Positions 8,644-19,136 of a DNA stretch of 64,000 nt are shown here, one piece after another. Within the stretch, counting starts at the first letter, position 1, and every line of letters begins with the position of its first letter. This DNA comes from Marinactinospora thermotolerans DSM 45154 (GTDB lineage: Bacteria; Actinomycetota; Actinomycetes; Streptosporangiales; Streptosporangiaceae). The stretch lies in assembly GCF_900167435.1 (NCBI RefSeq), contig NZ_FUWS01000008.1:62001-126000 (forward strand), read 5' to 3'. The notes under the pieces are model-generated. The model did not search any database. It was not told the origin of the DNA and was given only the letters and a program-made list of their open reading frames with translations. The translations under genes and the position numbers were made by a program.

Positions 8644-10281
8644 TCAGGGACGGACGGAGTCCAGCGCCTCGCGCAACCGGGCCAGGCCGGCGGCGCGGTC
8701 GCGCAGGTGCAGTCGGACGGCGGGCCGACCGCGGTCGCCCAGCGCGCCGAAGTCGCCGAGCGCCTGGGCGAGCTGGAGCCGGCCGAAGCTGTAGGGGCGG
8801 CCGGGCACCTCCAGGTCGTCGGTGACCTCACCGGTGATCTGGAGGAACACTCCGTTGTGGGGTCCACCCTTGTGGTACTGCCCGGTGGAGTGCAGGAAAC
8901 GCGGTCCCCAGCCGAAAGTGACCGGGCGCGGGGTCAGCGCGGCCAGCGCCGGCCGCACCTCGGCGGCCTCGCCCTCGCCCGCCGGGTCGCGGTCCAGGTA
9001 GGCCATCACGGCGAGGTAGCCGTCCTCGGGGACCGCGCGCACGAGCCGCTGCAGTACCTCGGTGAGGTCGCCGGCGCCGTCGTACAGGCCGCTGTCGGCG
9101 GAGTACACCTCGACCGGGCCGTCCACGAGCAGCGGGGTGCCCGAGGGCAGCGGGCCGTCCCCCGACGCCTCCAACAGCGCCTTGGTGTTGTCCTTGGACT
9201 CCTGCACGTTGGGCTGGTTGAACGGGTCGATGCCCAGGAGCCGCCCGGCCACGGCGGTGGCGTACTCCCAGGCGAGGAACTGCGCCCCCAGGGGGCCGCT
9301 GACCACGGTGTCGGCGAGGTCGGCGCCGGGATCGCCGTGCTCGGCGAAGGCGACCAGGTGACTGTCGGGGCCGGGAACGAACCCGGGGGCGTCGGGGCCC
9401 TCGACGACGACCGGCAGCAGCCCGGTCCCGTCCTTGCCGGTGGACTCGGCGACCAGCTGCTCGATCCAGTCGCCCAGCCCCGCGGGCGTCGACCCGGCCA
9501 GCAGCACCTTGTCGTGTCCGGTGAACCCGCCGAGGGCGGCCCCCAGCAGCAGGGCGGGGTTGTCGGTGTCCTTGGCCAGCGAGCCCGCCAGCGCCTCGGC
9601 CTCGTCCAGGAGGGCCGTCACGTCCACGCCGGCCAGCGCGCTGGGAACCAGGCCGAAGGCGCTCAGCGCGCTGTAGCGGCCCCCCACCTCGGGATCGGCC
9701 AGGAAGGTGGGGTAACCGGCCTCCTCGGCCAGGCGGGCGAGGGGCGAGCCGGGGTCGGTGACCACGACGATGCGCTCGGCCGGGTCGATCCCGGCCGCCC
9801 GGAAGGCCGCCTCGTAGGCGCGCCGCTGGCTGTCGGTCTCGACCGTGCCACCGCTCTTGGAGGACACCACCACGACGGTGCGCTCCAGACGGTCCTCGAT
9901 CGCCCGGCGCACCTGGTGCGGGTCGGTGGTGTCGAGGATGGTCAGTTCAACGCCCCGGGTCGCGGCGATCACCTCGGGGGCGAGCGAGGAACCGCCCATC
10001 CCGGCCAGCACGACGCGGTCCAGTCCGGCCGCGCGCTTCTCCGCGGCGACCCGGGACAGCTCCGGAAGCAGGGCGCGGGAGGAGCGGGGCAGGTCGAGCC
10101 AGCCCAGCCGGACGGCGGCCTCGGCGGCGGCGTCGGGCCCCCACAATGACGGGTCCTTTGCCGCGAGTTTCGCCGGAATCCCGTCGGCGACGAGACGCTC
10201 CCGGGCCGAGGCGGCGCTGTCACGGACAGCGCCCTCCAACGTCACGACAAGGTCTGCGGCCTTTACCTGGTCAGTGCTCAA
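8644..10281 (-). CDS. pgi: glucose-6-phosphate isomerase
   Basis: Interconverts glucose 6-phosphate and fructose 6-phosphate. The protein of about 545 residues shows SIS-type sugar-phosphate binding sequences: GMGGSSLAPEV, SSKSGGTVET and a later GPLGAQFLAWEY segment. It is of the longer actinobacterial type often annotated beside tal. TTG 10281 is chosen because GGAAGGA lies nine bases upstream; ATG 10320 in the same frame has no ribosome site but cannot be excluded. It follows tal across 175 bases that include a hairpin, so it may have its own promoter. Confidence 0.9.
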   Translation of the reverse strand: MSTDQVKAADLVVTLEGAVRDSAASARERLVADGIPAKLAAKDPSLWGPDAAAEAAVRLGWLDLPRSSRALLPELSRVAAEKRAAGLDRVVLAGMGGSSLAPEVIAATRGVELTILDTTDPHQVRRAIEDRLERTVVVVSSKSGGTVETDSQRRAYEAAFRAAGIDPAERIVVVTDPGSPLARLAEEAGYPTFLADPEVGGRYSALSAFGLVPSALAGVDVTALLDEAEALAGSLAKDTDNPALLLGAALGGFTGHDKVLLAGSTPAGLGDWIEQLVAESTGKDGTGLLPVVVEGPDAPGFVPGPDSHLVAFAEHGDPGADLADTVVSGPLGAQFLAWEYATAVAGRLLGIDPFNQPNVQESKDNTKALLEASGDGPLPSGTPLLVDGPVEVYSADSGLYDGAGDLTEVLQRLVRAVPEDGYLAVMAYLDRDPAGEGEAAEVRPALAALTPRPVTFGWGPRFLHSTGQYHKGGPHNGVFLQITGEVTDDLEVPGRPYSFGRLQLAQALGDFGALGDRGRPAVRLHLRDRAAGLARLREALDSVRP

Positions 10282-10416
10282 AGCGACTGGTCCTTCCACG
10301 GTTCGCGCGAGATCCGACATCCGGGCGCCCGTCGCGGGCACCCGGGATCATCTTCTACCCGACCCGCCCCGGCCGAGCCCGCCTTTCCCGATCGGACCGC
10401 GAACGGATCAGCGAGA

Positions 10417-10450
10417 CGCCCGTTCCCGGGGGTGGGCCCGGGAACGGGCG
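10417..10450 (-). terminator. hairpin after tal
   Basis: A perfect 14-bp inverted repeat, CGCCCGTTCCCGGG (10417-10430) and its complement (10437-10450), with a 6-base loop. It begins five bases after the tal stop on the minus strand. No T-tract follows, which is common for actinobacterial hairpin terminators. Confidence 0.7.
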
Positions 10451-10455
10451 GGCTC

Positions 10456-11565
10456 CTAGGAGTTGGCCTTGAGCTGCTGGGAGACCCCGTCGAGCAGTCC
10501 CTCCCAGGACTTCTCGAACTTGGAGACGCCCTCGCGCTCCAGCACCGCGACCACGTCGTCGTAGTCGACCCCGACCTCGGCGAGCGCGGCGAGGTCGGCG
10601 CGGGCCTGCTCGTAGGTGCCGCGCACGGTGTCGCCGGAGATCTCACCGTGGTCGGCGGTGGCCTCCAGGGTCGCCTCGGGCATCGTGTTCACGGTGCCGG
10701 GAGCGACCAGCTCGGTGACGTAGAGCGTGTCGGGGTAGGCGGGGTCCTTCACACCGGTGGAGGCCCACAGCGGACGCTGCGGGCGGGCACCGGCGGACTC
10801 CAGGGCCTTCCACCGCTCGGAGGAGAACACCTCCTCGTAGGCGGCGTAGGCCAGGCGGGCGTTGGCGATCGCGGCACGCCCGCGCAGCCCGCGCGCCTGC
10901 TCGCTGCCGATGGCCTCCAGCCGCTTGTCGATCTCGGTGTCCACCCGACTGACGAAGAAGGATGCCACGGAGTGGATCGTGTGGAGGTCGTGGCCGTTCT
11001 CGCGGGCCTGCTCCAGACCGGCCAGGAACGCCTCCATCACACCGCGGTAGCGCTCCAGCGAGAAGATCAGCGTGACGTTGACGCTGATGCCCTCGGACAG
11101 GGCCTGGGTGATGGCGGGCAGCCCCGCCTCGGTCGCCGGGATCTTGATCATCAGGTTGGGCCGGTCGACCATCCACCACAGCGCGCGCGCCTCGGCGACC
11201 GTGCGCTCGGCGGCCTCCAGCGCCAGGCGCGGGTCGACCTCCAGGGAGACCCGGCCGTCCTGGCCGTCGGTGGCGTCGTAGACCGGGCGCAGCACGTCGG
11301 CGGCCCAGCGGATGTCGTAGGTGGTGATGGCGCGCACGGCCTCCTCCACCGACACCCCGCGCACCGCCAGGTCGTGCAGCTGCGCGTCGTAGGCGTCACC
11401 CTCCTTGAGGGCCTTCTCGAAGATCGTGGGGTTCGACGTGACGCCGACGACGCTCTTGTCGCGGATCAGCTCGGACAGGTTGCCGCTGCGCAGGCGTTCC
11501 CGGCTGATGTCGTCGAGCCAGACGGCGACGCCTTGGTCGGACAGGTTCTTCAGTGGGTTCGTCAT
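10456..11565 (-). CDS. tal: transaldolase
   Basis: Transfers a dihydroxyacetone unit in the non-oxidative pentose phosphate pathway. The 369-residue protein has the catalytic lysine region [15 protein letters not shown] near residues 135-150, an N-terminal segment that includes [13 protein letters not shown] and [15 protein letters not shown], and the [16 protein letters not shown] segment near the end. ATG 11565 is the start. tal lies 84 bases after tkt, with a hairpin in the gap that would attenuate but need not end transcription from tkt. Confidence 0.96.
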   Translation of the reverse strand: MTNPLKNLSDQGVAVWLDDISRERLRSGNLSELIRDKSVVGVTSNPTIFEKALKEGDAYDAQLHDLAVRGVSVEEAVRAITTYDIRWAADVLRPVYDATDGQDGRVSLEVDPRLALEAAERTVAEARALWWMVDRPNLMIKIPATEAGLPAITQALSEGISVNVTLIFSLERYRGVMEAFLAGLEQARENGHDLHTIHSVASFFVSRVDTEIDKRLEAIGSEQARGLRGRAAIANARLAYAAYEEVFSSERWKALESAGARPQRPLWASTGVKDPAYPDTLYVTELVAPGTVNTMPEATLEATADHGEISGDTVRGTYEQARADLAALAEVGVDYDDVVAVLEREGVSKFEKSWEGLLDGVSQQLKANS

Positions 11566-11605
11566 GGTCTTTCGTCTTCCCCTCGTCGTTGCGGCACCGA
11601 CGGCA

Positions 11606-11639
11606 GGAGGGTCCTTCCCGAACCGGTGAAGGACCCTCC
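11606..11639 (-). terminator. hairpin between tkt and tal
   Basis: A perfect 12-bp inverted repeat, GGAGGGTCCTTC (11606-11617) and its complement (11628-11639), with a 10-base loop. It lies ten bases downstream of the tkt stop on the minus strand and upstream of tal, so it may act as an intercistronic attenuator or processing site. Confidence 0.6.
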
Positions 11640-11648
11640 CCGCGGACG

Positions 11649-13769
11649 TCAGTTGCCGGTCGTCGTCCCGCTCTCGCCGCCGAGGCGGGCGATGCTCGCG
11701 TGGACCGCGGCGACCACCCGCTCCGCGGTGATGCCGAACTGCTCGTAGAGCGTCTGGTAGGGAGCCGAGGCACCGAAGTGCTCCAGGCTCACGGACTCGC
11801 CGGCGTCACCGATGAACTCGCGCCAGCCCAGCGCCACACCGGCCTCGACCGAGACACGGGCGCGCACCGAGGGCGGCAGCACGCTCTGGCGGTAGGCCGG
11901 CTCCTGCTCGTTGAACCACTCGACACTGGGCATGGAGACCACGCGGGTGGGAGTGCCCTCGGCCTCCAGGCGCTCCCGGGCCTCCAGCGCGATCGCGACC
12001 TCGCTGCCCGTGGCGATGATGAGCGCCTGCGGCCTGCCGTCGGAGGCCTCGGCGAGCACGTAGCCGCCCTTGGCGGTGCCCTCGGCGGAGCCCAGCTCCC
12101 TGCGGTCCAGCGTGGGAACGTTCTGCCGGGTCAGGGCGAGCGCGGCGGGACGGTCGTTGTGCTCCAGGATGGTCCGCCAGGCGACCGCGGTCTCGTTGGC
12201 GTCGGCCGGGCGGACCACGTCCAGGCCCGGGATCGCGCGCAGCGACCACAGGTGCTCGACCGGCTGGTGGGTGGGGCCGTCCTCGCCCAGGCCGATCGAG
12301 TCGTGCGTCCAGACGTAGGTGACCGGCAGCTTCATCAGCGCGGCCAGGCGCACGGCCGGACGCATGTAGTCGCTGAAGACCAGGAAGGTGCCGCCGTAGG
12401 GCCGGGTCGGGCCGTGCAGCGCGATGCCGTTGAGGATGGAGCCCATGCCGTGCTCACGGATGCCGAAGTGCAGCACCCGGCCGAACCGGTTGCCCGAGAA
12501 CGCCGTGGTGGAGTACTCCTCCGGGATGAACGACGGCTCGCCCTTGGGCGTGGTGTTGTTGGAACCGGCCAGGTCGGCGGAGCCGCCCCACAGTTCCGGC
12601 AGCACCGGGGCGATCGCGCTCAGCACCTCGCCGGAGGCCTTGCGGGTGGCCATGCCCTTCGCGCTGGCCTCGAAGGTCGGCAGCGCGTCGGTCCAGTCCT
12701 GGGGGAGCTTGCCGGAGGACAGGCGGTCGAACAGGTCGCCGCGCTCGCCGGCGCCGTTGCGCCAGGCGGCGAGGAAGCCCTCCCACTCGGCGCGGGCCTC
12801 ACGGCCGCGCTCGACGGCCTTGCGGGTGTGCTCCAGCAGCTCCTCGGGAACGTCGAAGGTCGCGTCCGGGTTGAGGCCGAGGATCTGCTTGGTGGCCGCG
12901 ACCTCCTCGGCGCCCAGCGCCGAGCCGTGGGAGGCCCCGGTGTTCTGCTTGTTGGGGGCCGGCCAGCCGATGATCGTGCGCAGCTTGATCAGGGAGGGGC
13001 GCTCGGTCTCGGCCTGGGCCGCGAGCACCGCCTGGTGGAGGGCGGCGACGTCCTCGTGGTAGGAGCCGCCGGCGGTCCAGTCGATCTCCTGGACGTGCCA
13101 GCCGTAGGCGGCGTAGCGGGCGGCGACATCCTCGGAGAAGGCGATCTGGGTGTCGTCCTCGATCGAGATGTGGTTGTCGTCGTAGATGAGGATCAGGTTG
13201 CCGAGCTTCTGGGTGCCGGCCAGCGCGCTGACCTCGTGCGAGACGCCCTCCTGGACGTCGCCGTCGGAGCAGATGGCGTACACGAAGTGGTCGAAGGGGC
13301 TCTCACCGGGAGCGGACTCGGGGTCGAACAGGCCGCGCTCGCGGCGGGCCGCCATCGCCATGCCCACCGCGTTGCCGATGCCCTGGCCGAGCGGTCCGGT
13401 GGTGGTCTCCACGCCGGCGGTGTGCCCGTGCTCGGGGTGGCCCGGGGTGAGGCTGTCCCACTGGCGCAGCCGCTTGAGGTCGTCCAGGCTCAGGCCATAA
13501 CCGGCCAGGTAGAGCTGGATGTAGAGGGTGAGGCTGGAGTGGCCGGCGGAGAGGACGAAGCGGTCGCGGCCGATCCAGGTGGGTTCGCTCGGGTCATGGC
13601 GCATGACCTTCTGGAAGAGGAGGTAGGCCACGGGCGCCAGGCTCATCGCGGTACCGGGGTGGCCAGAGCCCGCCTCCTCGACCGCGTCCATCGCCAGGGC
13701 GCGGACCACGTCGACGGCGCGCTGGTCCAGCTCTGACCAATCAAGGGTCTTTGAGGTGTCGGTGTTCAC
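11649..13769 (-). CDS. tkt: transketolase
   Basis: A thiamine-diphosphate enzyme that moves two-carbon units between sugar phosphates. It has 706 residues, the usual length. An N-terminal [12 protein letters not shown] lies near residue 35. The ThDP-binding motif is in the [13 protein letters not shown] segment near residue 160, and the pyrimidine-binding [14 protein letters not shown] is near 445. The start is GTG 13769, with AAAGGAG about twelve bases upstream. It is first in the leftward carbon-metabolism group; its promoter must lie in the divergent gap to ctaB. Confidence 0.97.
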   Translation of the reverse strand: MNTDTSKTLDWSELDQRAVDVVRALAMDAVEEAGSGHPGTAMSLAPVAYLLFQKVMRHDPSEPTWIGRDRFVLSAGHSSLTLYIQLYLAGYGLSLDDLKRLRQWDSLTPGHPEHGHTAGVETTTGPLGQGIGNAVGMAMAARRERGLFDPESAPGESPFDHFVYAICSDGDVQEGVSHEVSALAGTQKLGNLILIYDDNHISIEDDTQIAFSEDVAARYAAYGWHVQEIDWTAGGSYHEDVAALHQAVLAAQAETERPSLIKLRTIIGWPAPNKQNTGASHGSALGAEEVAATKQILGLNPDATFDVPEELLEHTRKAVERGREARAEWEGFLAAWRNGAGERGDLFDRLSSGKLPQDWTDALPTFEASAKGMATRKASGEVLSAIAPVLPELWGGSADLAGSNNTTPKGEPSFIPEEYSTTAFSGNRFGRVLHFGIREHGMGSILNGIALHGPTRPYGGTFLVFSDYMRPAVRLAALMKLPVTYVWTHDSIGLGEDGPTHQPVEHLWSLRAIPGLDVVRPADANETAVAWRTILEHNDRPAALALTRQNVPTLDRRELGSAEGTAKGGYVLAEASDGRPQALIIATGSEVAIALEARERLEAEGTPTRVVSMPSVEWFNEQEPAYRQSVLPPSVRARVSVEAGVALGWREFIGDAGESVSLEHFGASAPYQTLYEQFGITAERVVAAVHASIARLGGESGTTTGN

Positions 13770-14460
13770 GCGGGCTCAGGGCTCCTTTCGCGCATCCAGG
13801 TCGAACGGGCGTCTTACGCCCGGGAACTGTGAATATGGGATGGTCAACAGACGTATCCTCGCCGCGACGGTGCGGAGACGGTGGGACCGGGTCCGCGGAT
13901 GCGGCTCCCGACCACGACCGTGCGCGGGGCCACGGCGGGAACGATCGCTGTCTCGAGCCTATCGCCCGAACCGATCGGTAACGATGTTCAACACGTCTCA
14001 CCCTTGCCCGCTAGAGCGAGGTTTATCCCCTTCGCCTCCTTGACCTGGCGGGCGTGGCGCGCTATGGCCTGACCACCGCTTATGGCAGCCTGCGAGGAAC
14101 GCCGCGGTGACGGGACGGGTACGGAGGGAGGTCGCCTCCGCCGCGGGAGCGCGCAACCACAGTTCAGAGCCGGTTCCGCAGACACGCCCCCGGTCGGGCG
14201 GGCGCCCCGGCAAGTACTACAGTATGTCGTTGACCGGGTTTCGCGGCTTTTCCGGCGCGTGAGCGTGCCGAGCCCGCGGCCCCCCGTGGCGAGCAGTAGA
14301 GATTCCCGATTCCTTTGAGGTTCAGCGTGTCTGTGTCCGTAGAGCGGATGTCCCCCGCCGCGCGTTTCGCGCCGCGTGACGGGTGGGGCGAACGACAGGT
14401 GGGCGCGGCGCGTCCGGAGCAGGGCGTGGCGGTCCGTGGCGAGAAGACGCGACGGCGCTG
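13770..14460. other. divergent intergenic region tkt/ctaB (691 bp)
   Basis: No convincing gene is present: the open frames here have no family motifs and no ribosome sites. It must hold the promoters of tkt (leftward) and ctaB (rightward). One possible rightward promoter is TTGACC at 14040-14045 and TATGGC at 14063-14068, 17 bases apart, although the -10 is weak and more than 390 bases from ctaB. Confidence 0.5.
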
Positions 14461-15435
14461 ATGACCTTGCTGAACCGTTCCCCGCACCCTGCCGGCGTCG
14501 AGGACGCGGACGCGCGCGACAGCGCGGCCCGCTCCCGTTCCTTCGGCGCCTACGTGCGCGCCTACGTCGCGCTCTCCAAGCCCCGGGTGATCGAGCTGCT
14601 GCTGATCACCACGATCCCGGTGATGTTCGTCGCGGCGGGTGGGGTCCCCCCGCTGTGGACCGCCGTCGCCACGCTGCTCTTCGGCACGATGTCGGCGGCC
14701 AGCGCCAACGCGATCAACTGCTACATCGACCGTGACATCGACCAGGAGATGCGTCGCACCCGGCGCCGTCCGGTCGCCATGCACCAGGTCACACCGCGCG
14801 GCACGATGATCTACGGCCTGACCCTCGCCGTGGTCTCCACGGTCGGTTTCGCGGTGTTCGTGAACTGGCTGTCGGCCGCGCTGTCGCTGACCGCGATCCT
14901 CTTCTACATCTTCGTCTACACCATGCTGCTGAAGCGGCGTACCGCGCAGAACGTCGTGTGGGGCGGGATCGCCGGCTGCATGCCGGTGCTCATCGGCTGG
15001 GCCGCGGTCACCGGGGGCCTGGACTGGGCGCCGTTCGTCCTCTTCCTCGTCGTCTTCTTCTGGACCCCGCCGCACACCTGGACCCTGGCGATGCGCTACC
15101 GCGAGGACTACGCGGCCGCCAACGTCCCGATGCTCCCGGTCGTGGCCAGCGACCGTCGGGTCCTGCTCGAATGCGTCCTCTACAGCTGGGCGACGGTGAT
15201 CGTCTCGGTGCTGTTCTGGCCGGTCGCCGGGACCACCCTGTTCTACGCCGTCTGCGCGATCGTGCTCGGCGCGATCCTGCTGTTCCAGGCGCACCGGTTG
15301 TTCAACCGGGTGCGGGCCGGTGTCACCGGCGCGCAGCTGAAGACGATGGGCTTCTTCCACCTGTCCAACGCCTACCTGGCGCTGCTGTTCTGCGCGGTCA
15401 CGATCGACCCGCTGATCGCGGGCCTGCTGGCCTGA
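14461..15435 (+). CDS. ctaB: heme O synthase (protoheme IX farnesyltransferase)
   Basis: Adds a farnesyl group to heme B to make heme O for cytochrome oxidase. The 324-residue protein has about eight or nine membrane segments and the UbiA-type aspartate-rich motif [19 protein letters not shown] near residues 85-103. A second conserved loop, [15 protein letters not shown], also fits the family. ATG 14461 is chosen because it precedes the conserved part; an open frame continues upstream without features. With heme A synthase (ctaA, 16880) it completes the two-step route to heme A. Confidence 0.95.
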   Translation: MTLLNRSPHPAGVEDADARDSAARSRSFGAYVRAYVALSKPRVIELLLITTIPVMFVAAGGVPPLWTAVATLLFGTMSAASANAINCYIDRDIDQEMRRTRRRPVAMHQVTPRGTMIYGLTLAVVSTVGFAVFVNWLSAALSLTAILFYIFVYTMLLKRRTAQNVVWGGIAGCMPVLIGWAAVTGGLDWAPFVLFLVVFFWTPPHTWTLAMRYREDYAAANVPMLPVVASDRRVLLECVLYSWATVIVSVLFWPVAGTTLFYAVCAIVLGAILLFQAHRLFNRVRAGVTGAQLKTMGFFHLSNAYLALLFCAVTIDPLIAGLLA

Positions 15436-15455
15436 CCCGCCCTTTCCGCGGCCGC

Positions 15456-15490
15456 CGGCCCCCCGCCCCCGAGTCAGGGGCGGGGGGCCG
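15456..15490 (+). terminator. hairpin after ctaB
   Basis: A perfect 14-bp inverted repeat, CGGCCCCCCGCCCC (15456-15469) and its complement (15477-15490), with a 7-base loop. It starts 20 bases after the ctaB stop and is a likely intrinsic terminator; a short T pair follows. Confidence 0.75.
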
Positions 15491-15576
15491 TTGCCATGTC
15501 ACGACGTCCGGGGCCGGCCACCCCGCGCCGCCGCCGAGGGACGGCGCGGGGGAACGACACGTTACGCTCTGGGGCT

Positions 15577-16953
15577 ATGCCCGTTCTCGACACGAAGGCC
15601 ATCCTGGAGGGACGCCGGCCCGGACGTCACTCCGTGGGGCTGATCGTCGGCATCACGGTCAGCGTGATCTGCATGGCCCTGATGCTCGGCTACCTGCTGC
15701 TCGGCGGCCTGGTCGGCGGTGGCGCCGCCGGCGCGCTCGGCTTCGTCGTCAGCCTGGTCGCCGCGATCATCCCCGTGACGGTCCTGATCCCGCTGATCCT
15801 GCTGCTGGACCGACTGGAGCCCGAGCCGGCCACGATGCTGCTGTTCGCCTTCCTGTGGGGCGCGGGCGTGGCGGTGCTGGTGTCCCTCGTCCTCAACACG
15901 CTGGGAATGGAGCTGTACGCCGTCCCCGTGTTCGGGGAGGACCTCGGCTCCTACCTCAGCGCCGCTGTGGGGGCGCCGCTGGTCGAGGAGACCGCCAAGG
16001 GCGTGGTGCTGCTCATCCTGCTGTGGCGACGCCGCCACGAGATCGACTCCTACACCGACGGCGTCATCTACGCGGGGATGGTGGCGACCGGCTTCGCCTT
16101 CACCGAGAACATCTCCTACTTCCTGACCTCGTTCTTCGAGAGCGGGTTCGCCGGATTGGCGTTCACCTTCGTGCTGCGCGGGGTCATCGCGCCGTTCGGT
16201 CACCCCATCTACACCGCGATGATCGGACTGGGGGTGGCCTACGCGGCGATCAACCGCGGGCCGGCGCGCTTCCTCGCCCCGGTCGGCGGGTGGATCGCCG
16301 CGATGCTGCTGCACGCCCTGTGGAACGGGTCGACGCTGTTCGGCTGGCTCGGGCTGGGCGTCGCCTACCTGGTGCTGTTCTTCGTGCTCGTCATGATCAT
16401 CGTGGTCGCGGTCCAGGACCGGCGCCGCCAGGTCGCGGCGATCGCCCGTCACCTGCCGCCCTACATCCCCACCGGCCTGGTCACGCCGGCCGACATCCAG
16501 ATGCTCAGCTCCATGGCGGGCCGGAGAGGGGCGCGGGCCTGGGCGCAGCGTACGGCGGGGCAGGCCGGCCGTAACGCGATGCGCGACTACCAGCTGGCGG
16601 CGACCGAGCTGGCGCTGCTGCACCAGCGGATGGAGCGCGGAGTGGTGCGCCCGCAGTGGTGGCACCGCAGGGACTCCTTCCTCGCGCTCATGCACGTGGC
16701 GCGCGAGGCCTTCATCGGGCGCGCGGCCGTCCCGGCCGCGCCGGTGTGGGCGGAACGGCCCACCGACTCCGGCTTCCTGCGGCGCTCCGACTTCGCCCAC
16801 GTCATCGAGCGGGCGAGGAGCCAGCGCGAGGCGCCCCGGCCCGGGGCGCACCCCAGTGCGCCGCCGGGCCCGCAGCCGCCTAGTGGTCCGCGGCCGGCCC
16901 AGTGGCCGCCGCAGCCGCCTCGCCAGACTCCCCCCGGGGAGCGGGGCTGGTGA
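15577..16953 (+). CDS. PrsW-family intramembrane metalloprotease
   Basis: A 458-residue polytopic membrane protein. It carries the PrsW/CPBP-type motifs: VEETAKGVVLL near residues 135-146, GFAFTENISYF near 170, GHPIYTAMIG near 208 and LLHALWNGS near 245. In the family these Glu and His residues form the metal site, and PrsW of Bacillus cleaves an anti-sigma factor. The C-terminal 150 residues form a soluble, proline-rich tail (PPQPPRQTPP at the end) not needed for catalysis. ATG 15577 is the start. Its 3' end overlaps the convergent ctaA gene by 74 bases. Confidence 0.85.
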   Translation: MPVLDTKAILEGRRPGRHSVGLIVGITVSVICMALMLGYLLLGGLVGGGAAGALGFVVSLVAAIIPVTVLIPLILLLDRLEPEPATMLLFAFLWGAGVAVLVSLVLNTLGMELYAVPVFGEDLGSYLSAAVGAPLVEETAKGVVLLILLWRRRHEIDSYTDGVIYAGMVATGFAFTENISYFLTSFFESGFAGLAFTFVLRGVIAPFGHPIYTAMIGLGVAYAAINRGPARFLAPVGGWIAAMLLHALWNGSTLFGWLGLGVAYLVLFFVLVMIIVVAVQDRRRQVAAIARHLPPYIPTGLVTPADIQMLSSMAGRRGARAWAQRTAGQAGRNAMRDYQLAATELALLHQRMERGVVRPQWWHRRDSFLALMHVAREAFIGRAAVPAAPVWAERPTDSGFLRRSDFAHVIERARSQREAPRPGAHPSAPPGPQPPSGPRPAQWPPQPPRQTPPGERGW

Positions 16954-17965
16954 CGGCGGCCCGTTCGGCGGTCCCGAAGTACACCCGAAGGATCGCGACC
17001 CACACCAGGGTCGAACCGAGTACGTGCAGGACGACCAGCAGCTCGGGCAGCCCGAGGAAGTACTGGGCATAGCCCACACCGCCCTGCGCGGCGATCACCG
17101 CCAGCAGCAGCCAGATCTGGGTGCGCAGCCGCCGCGGCGCACCCAGGCGCAGCGCCAGCACGATCAGGGCGACGGCGCCGGCCACCGTGGCCCAGGCCAG
17201 CAGCGAGTGCACGCGGGTGACCAGCACCATGTCGAAGTCCCACCTCGGGGCCGAGGCGTCCCCGCCGTGCGGACCGGTACCGGTGACCACGGTTCCGGCC
17301 ACGAGCAGCGCGAAACCGAGCGGGACGAGCGCGGTGGCCAGGTGTCGGATCGAGGGGGCGACGGTGAGCCGGAGCTCGCCCTCGGGCTCACGGCAGCGGA
17401 CGTAGTAGGCGACGGTGAAGATCACCACCACCGTGGAGAGCAGGAAGTGCGCGGCGACCGAGGCGGGGTGCAGGTCGCTCCACACGGTGATGCCGCCGAC
17501 CACGGCCTGGCCGAGCACGCCGATCGGGATGATGGTGGCCAACGTCAGCAGGTCGCGGCGGCGTGGACGCATCCGCAGCGTCGCGACGAACACGATGACC
17601 CCGACCGCGAGGACCAGGAACGTCAGCGTCCGGTTGCCGAACTCGATGGCGGCGTTGAAGGCGGAGTGGTGGGTGCCCACGGGGACGAAGCTCTCCTTGG
17701 TGCACTTGGGCCACTCCGAACAGCCCAGCCCCGAGGAGGTCACCCGCACCGTCGCGCCGGTCACGGCGATGCCGGCGTTGACGACGATGTTGCCCAGCGC
17801 CCACCAGCGCAGTGAGGCGACGGTGGGGTGCCAGATGGTGCGCGAGAGCACCACCAGCGCCAGCACCCCGGCGACGGCGAAGACGATCTGCCACGTCCAC
17901 AGCGGCAGGTTCAATATCAAGATCTCGTCCGCCGCGAGTACGGCCGGAGCTGGGGAACCACTCAT
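16880..17965 (-). CDS. ctaA: heme A synthase (COX15/CtaA family)
   Basis: Oxidises the C8 methyl of heme O to make heme A. The 361-residue protein has about eight membrane helices with the conserved histidines in HHSAFNAAIEFGNR, SVAAHFLLS, RVHSLLAWA and VVLHVLGSTLVW. The extracellular cysteine pair in SSGLGCSEWPKC is typical of Gram-positive enzymes. ATG 17965 has no ribosome site, but TACAGT at 17978-17973 lies seven bases upstream, which fits a leaderless transcript starting at the ATG. The gene converges with the PrsW gene and overlaps it by 74 bases. Confidence 0.95.
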   Translation of the reverse strand: MSGSPAPAVLAADEILILNLPLWTWQIVFAVAGVLALVVLSRTIWHPTVASLRWWALGNIVVNAGIAVTGATVRVTSSGLGCSEWPKCTKESFVPVGTHHSAFNAAIEFGNRTLTFLVLAVGVIVFVATLRMRPRRRDLLTLATIIPIGVLGQAVVGGITVWSDLHPASVAAHFLLSTVVVIFTVAYYVRCREPEGELRLTVAPSIRHLATALVPLGFALLVAGTVVTGTGPHGGDASAPRWDFDMVLVTRVHSLLAWATVAGAVALIVLALRLGAPRRLRTQIWLLLAVIAAQGGVGYAQYFLGLPELLVVLHVLGSTLVWVAILRVYFGTAERAAVTSPAPRGESGEAAAAATGPAADH

Positions 17966-18007
17966 ACGACAAACTGTAGTAGACGGTTGCGCTCCCCCGG
18001 ATCCGCC

Positions 18008-18970
18008 TCACCGCTCCCCAGGGTCGGGGGCGGGGGGAGGACCCGCCTCCCGCGCCGCCCGGGTCCGCTCGGTGCGGGTGGCCCCCAGGCTGGCGGCGAC
18101 GACGCAGGCCACGGCGGCCCATTGGCCGATCGTCAGGATCTCCCCGAGCAGGAGCAGGCCGATCAGCGCCGCGGCGGCGGGCTCCAGGCTCATCAGGATG
18201 CTGAACACCCGTGGTGGCATGCGCCGCAGCGCGTGCATCTCCAGGGTGTAGGGGATCACCGACGACAGCAGTCCCACGAGCAGGCCGATCACCACCAGCC
18301 GTGGGTCCAGCAACGCGGCGCCCCCTTCGGCGATGCCGGCGGGGGCCACGAGCACCGCTCCGGCCACGCTGGCGATCGCCAGCCCCGAGGTCCCGGGGAA
18401 GCGCCGCCCGGTCGCCGCGCCCAGCAGGATGTAGCCCGCCCAGGCGGCCCCGGCGAGCAGCGCGAACGCCACACCCGCCAGCGTCACGTGGCCGTCGCCG
18501 TACCCCAGCAGGACGACGCCCAGCGCGGCCAGCCCCACCCACAGCAGGTCGACGCGGCGCCGGGAACCGGCGACGGCCACCGCCAGCGGTCCCAGGAACT
18601 CGATGGTCACGGCGATGCCGAGGGGGATGCGCGCGATGGCCTGGTACAGCGAGAAGTTCATGGTCGCCAGGCACACGCCGAAGCCGATCGCGACGAGCCA
18701 GTCGGCGCGGGTGTGTCCGCGCAGCCGCGGGCGTACCAGCGCCATGAGGACCACCGCCGAGGTGAGCAGCCGCAGCCACACCACGGCGCTGGGCGGCAGC
18801 ACCGTGAACAGGTTCTTGGCGATCCCGGCGCCGGCCTGGATCGACAGGATCCCCGCGACCACGTACCAGGACGGCGGAATGGAGGCGCCGGCGTTGCGGA
18901 GCATGGCCGCGCCGCGCAGGGCGGGCAGACGGGACGGGAGAGGCGAACCATCGGCGGCGTTGGCGGTCAC
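18008..18970 (-). CDS. EamA/RhtA-like drug-metabolite exporter
   Basis: A ten-helix DMT-superfamily transporter of 320 residues made of two EamA repeats. Segments such as IAKNLFTVLPPSAVVWLRL near residue 60 and ALRRMPPRVFSILMSLEPAA near 245 resemble RhtA, the threonine/homoserine exporter. GTG 18970 is the likely start; the open frame reaches farther upstream without membrane character. It lies 42 bases beyond the ctaA start on the same strand, and is divergent from the amino-acid antiporter at 19137. The substrate is probably an amino acid, which would suit the adjacent arginine island, but this is inferred. Confidence 0.85.
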   Translation of the reverse strand: MTANAADGSPLPSRLPALRGAAMLRNAGASIPPSWYVVAGILSIQAGAGIAKNLFTVLPPSAVVWLRLLTSAVVLMALVRPRLRGHTRADWLVAIGFGVCLATMNFSLYQAIARIPLGIAVTIEFLGPLAVAVAGSRRRVDLLWVGLAALGVVLLGYGDGHVTLAGVAFALLAGAAWAGYILLGAATGRRFPGTSGLAIASVAGAVLVAPAGIAEGGAALLDPRLVVIGLLVGLLSSVIPYTLEMHALRRMPPRVFSILMSLEPAAAALIGLLLLGEILTIGQWAAVACVVAASLGATRTERTRAAREAGPPPAPDPGER

Positions 18971-19136
18971 AACCCACCATCCTATGAATCGAGTGGGGGA
19001 GACCACGTGGCGGGGCGGGCGCAAACGCGCTGAACACCGCTGATGACCCCGTACCGTTACCGAGGGCTCATGAACGGAGGACCGCCCGCGGGCGGCGACG
19101 AGGACGCGGGCGAGGCCCGCTGCGGGGGAACGACGG

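Noticed and set aside
14164-15360. A 398-codon minus-strand open frame opposite ctaB
   Set aside because: It is antisense to a clear membrane enzyme gene and has the Arg/Gly/Asp-rich composition of a shadow frame.
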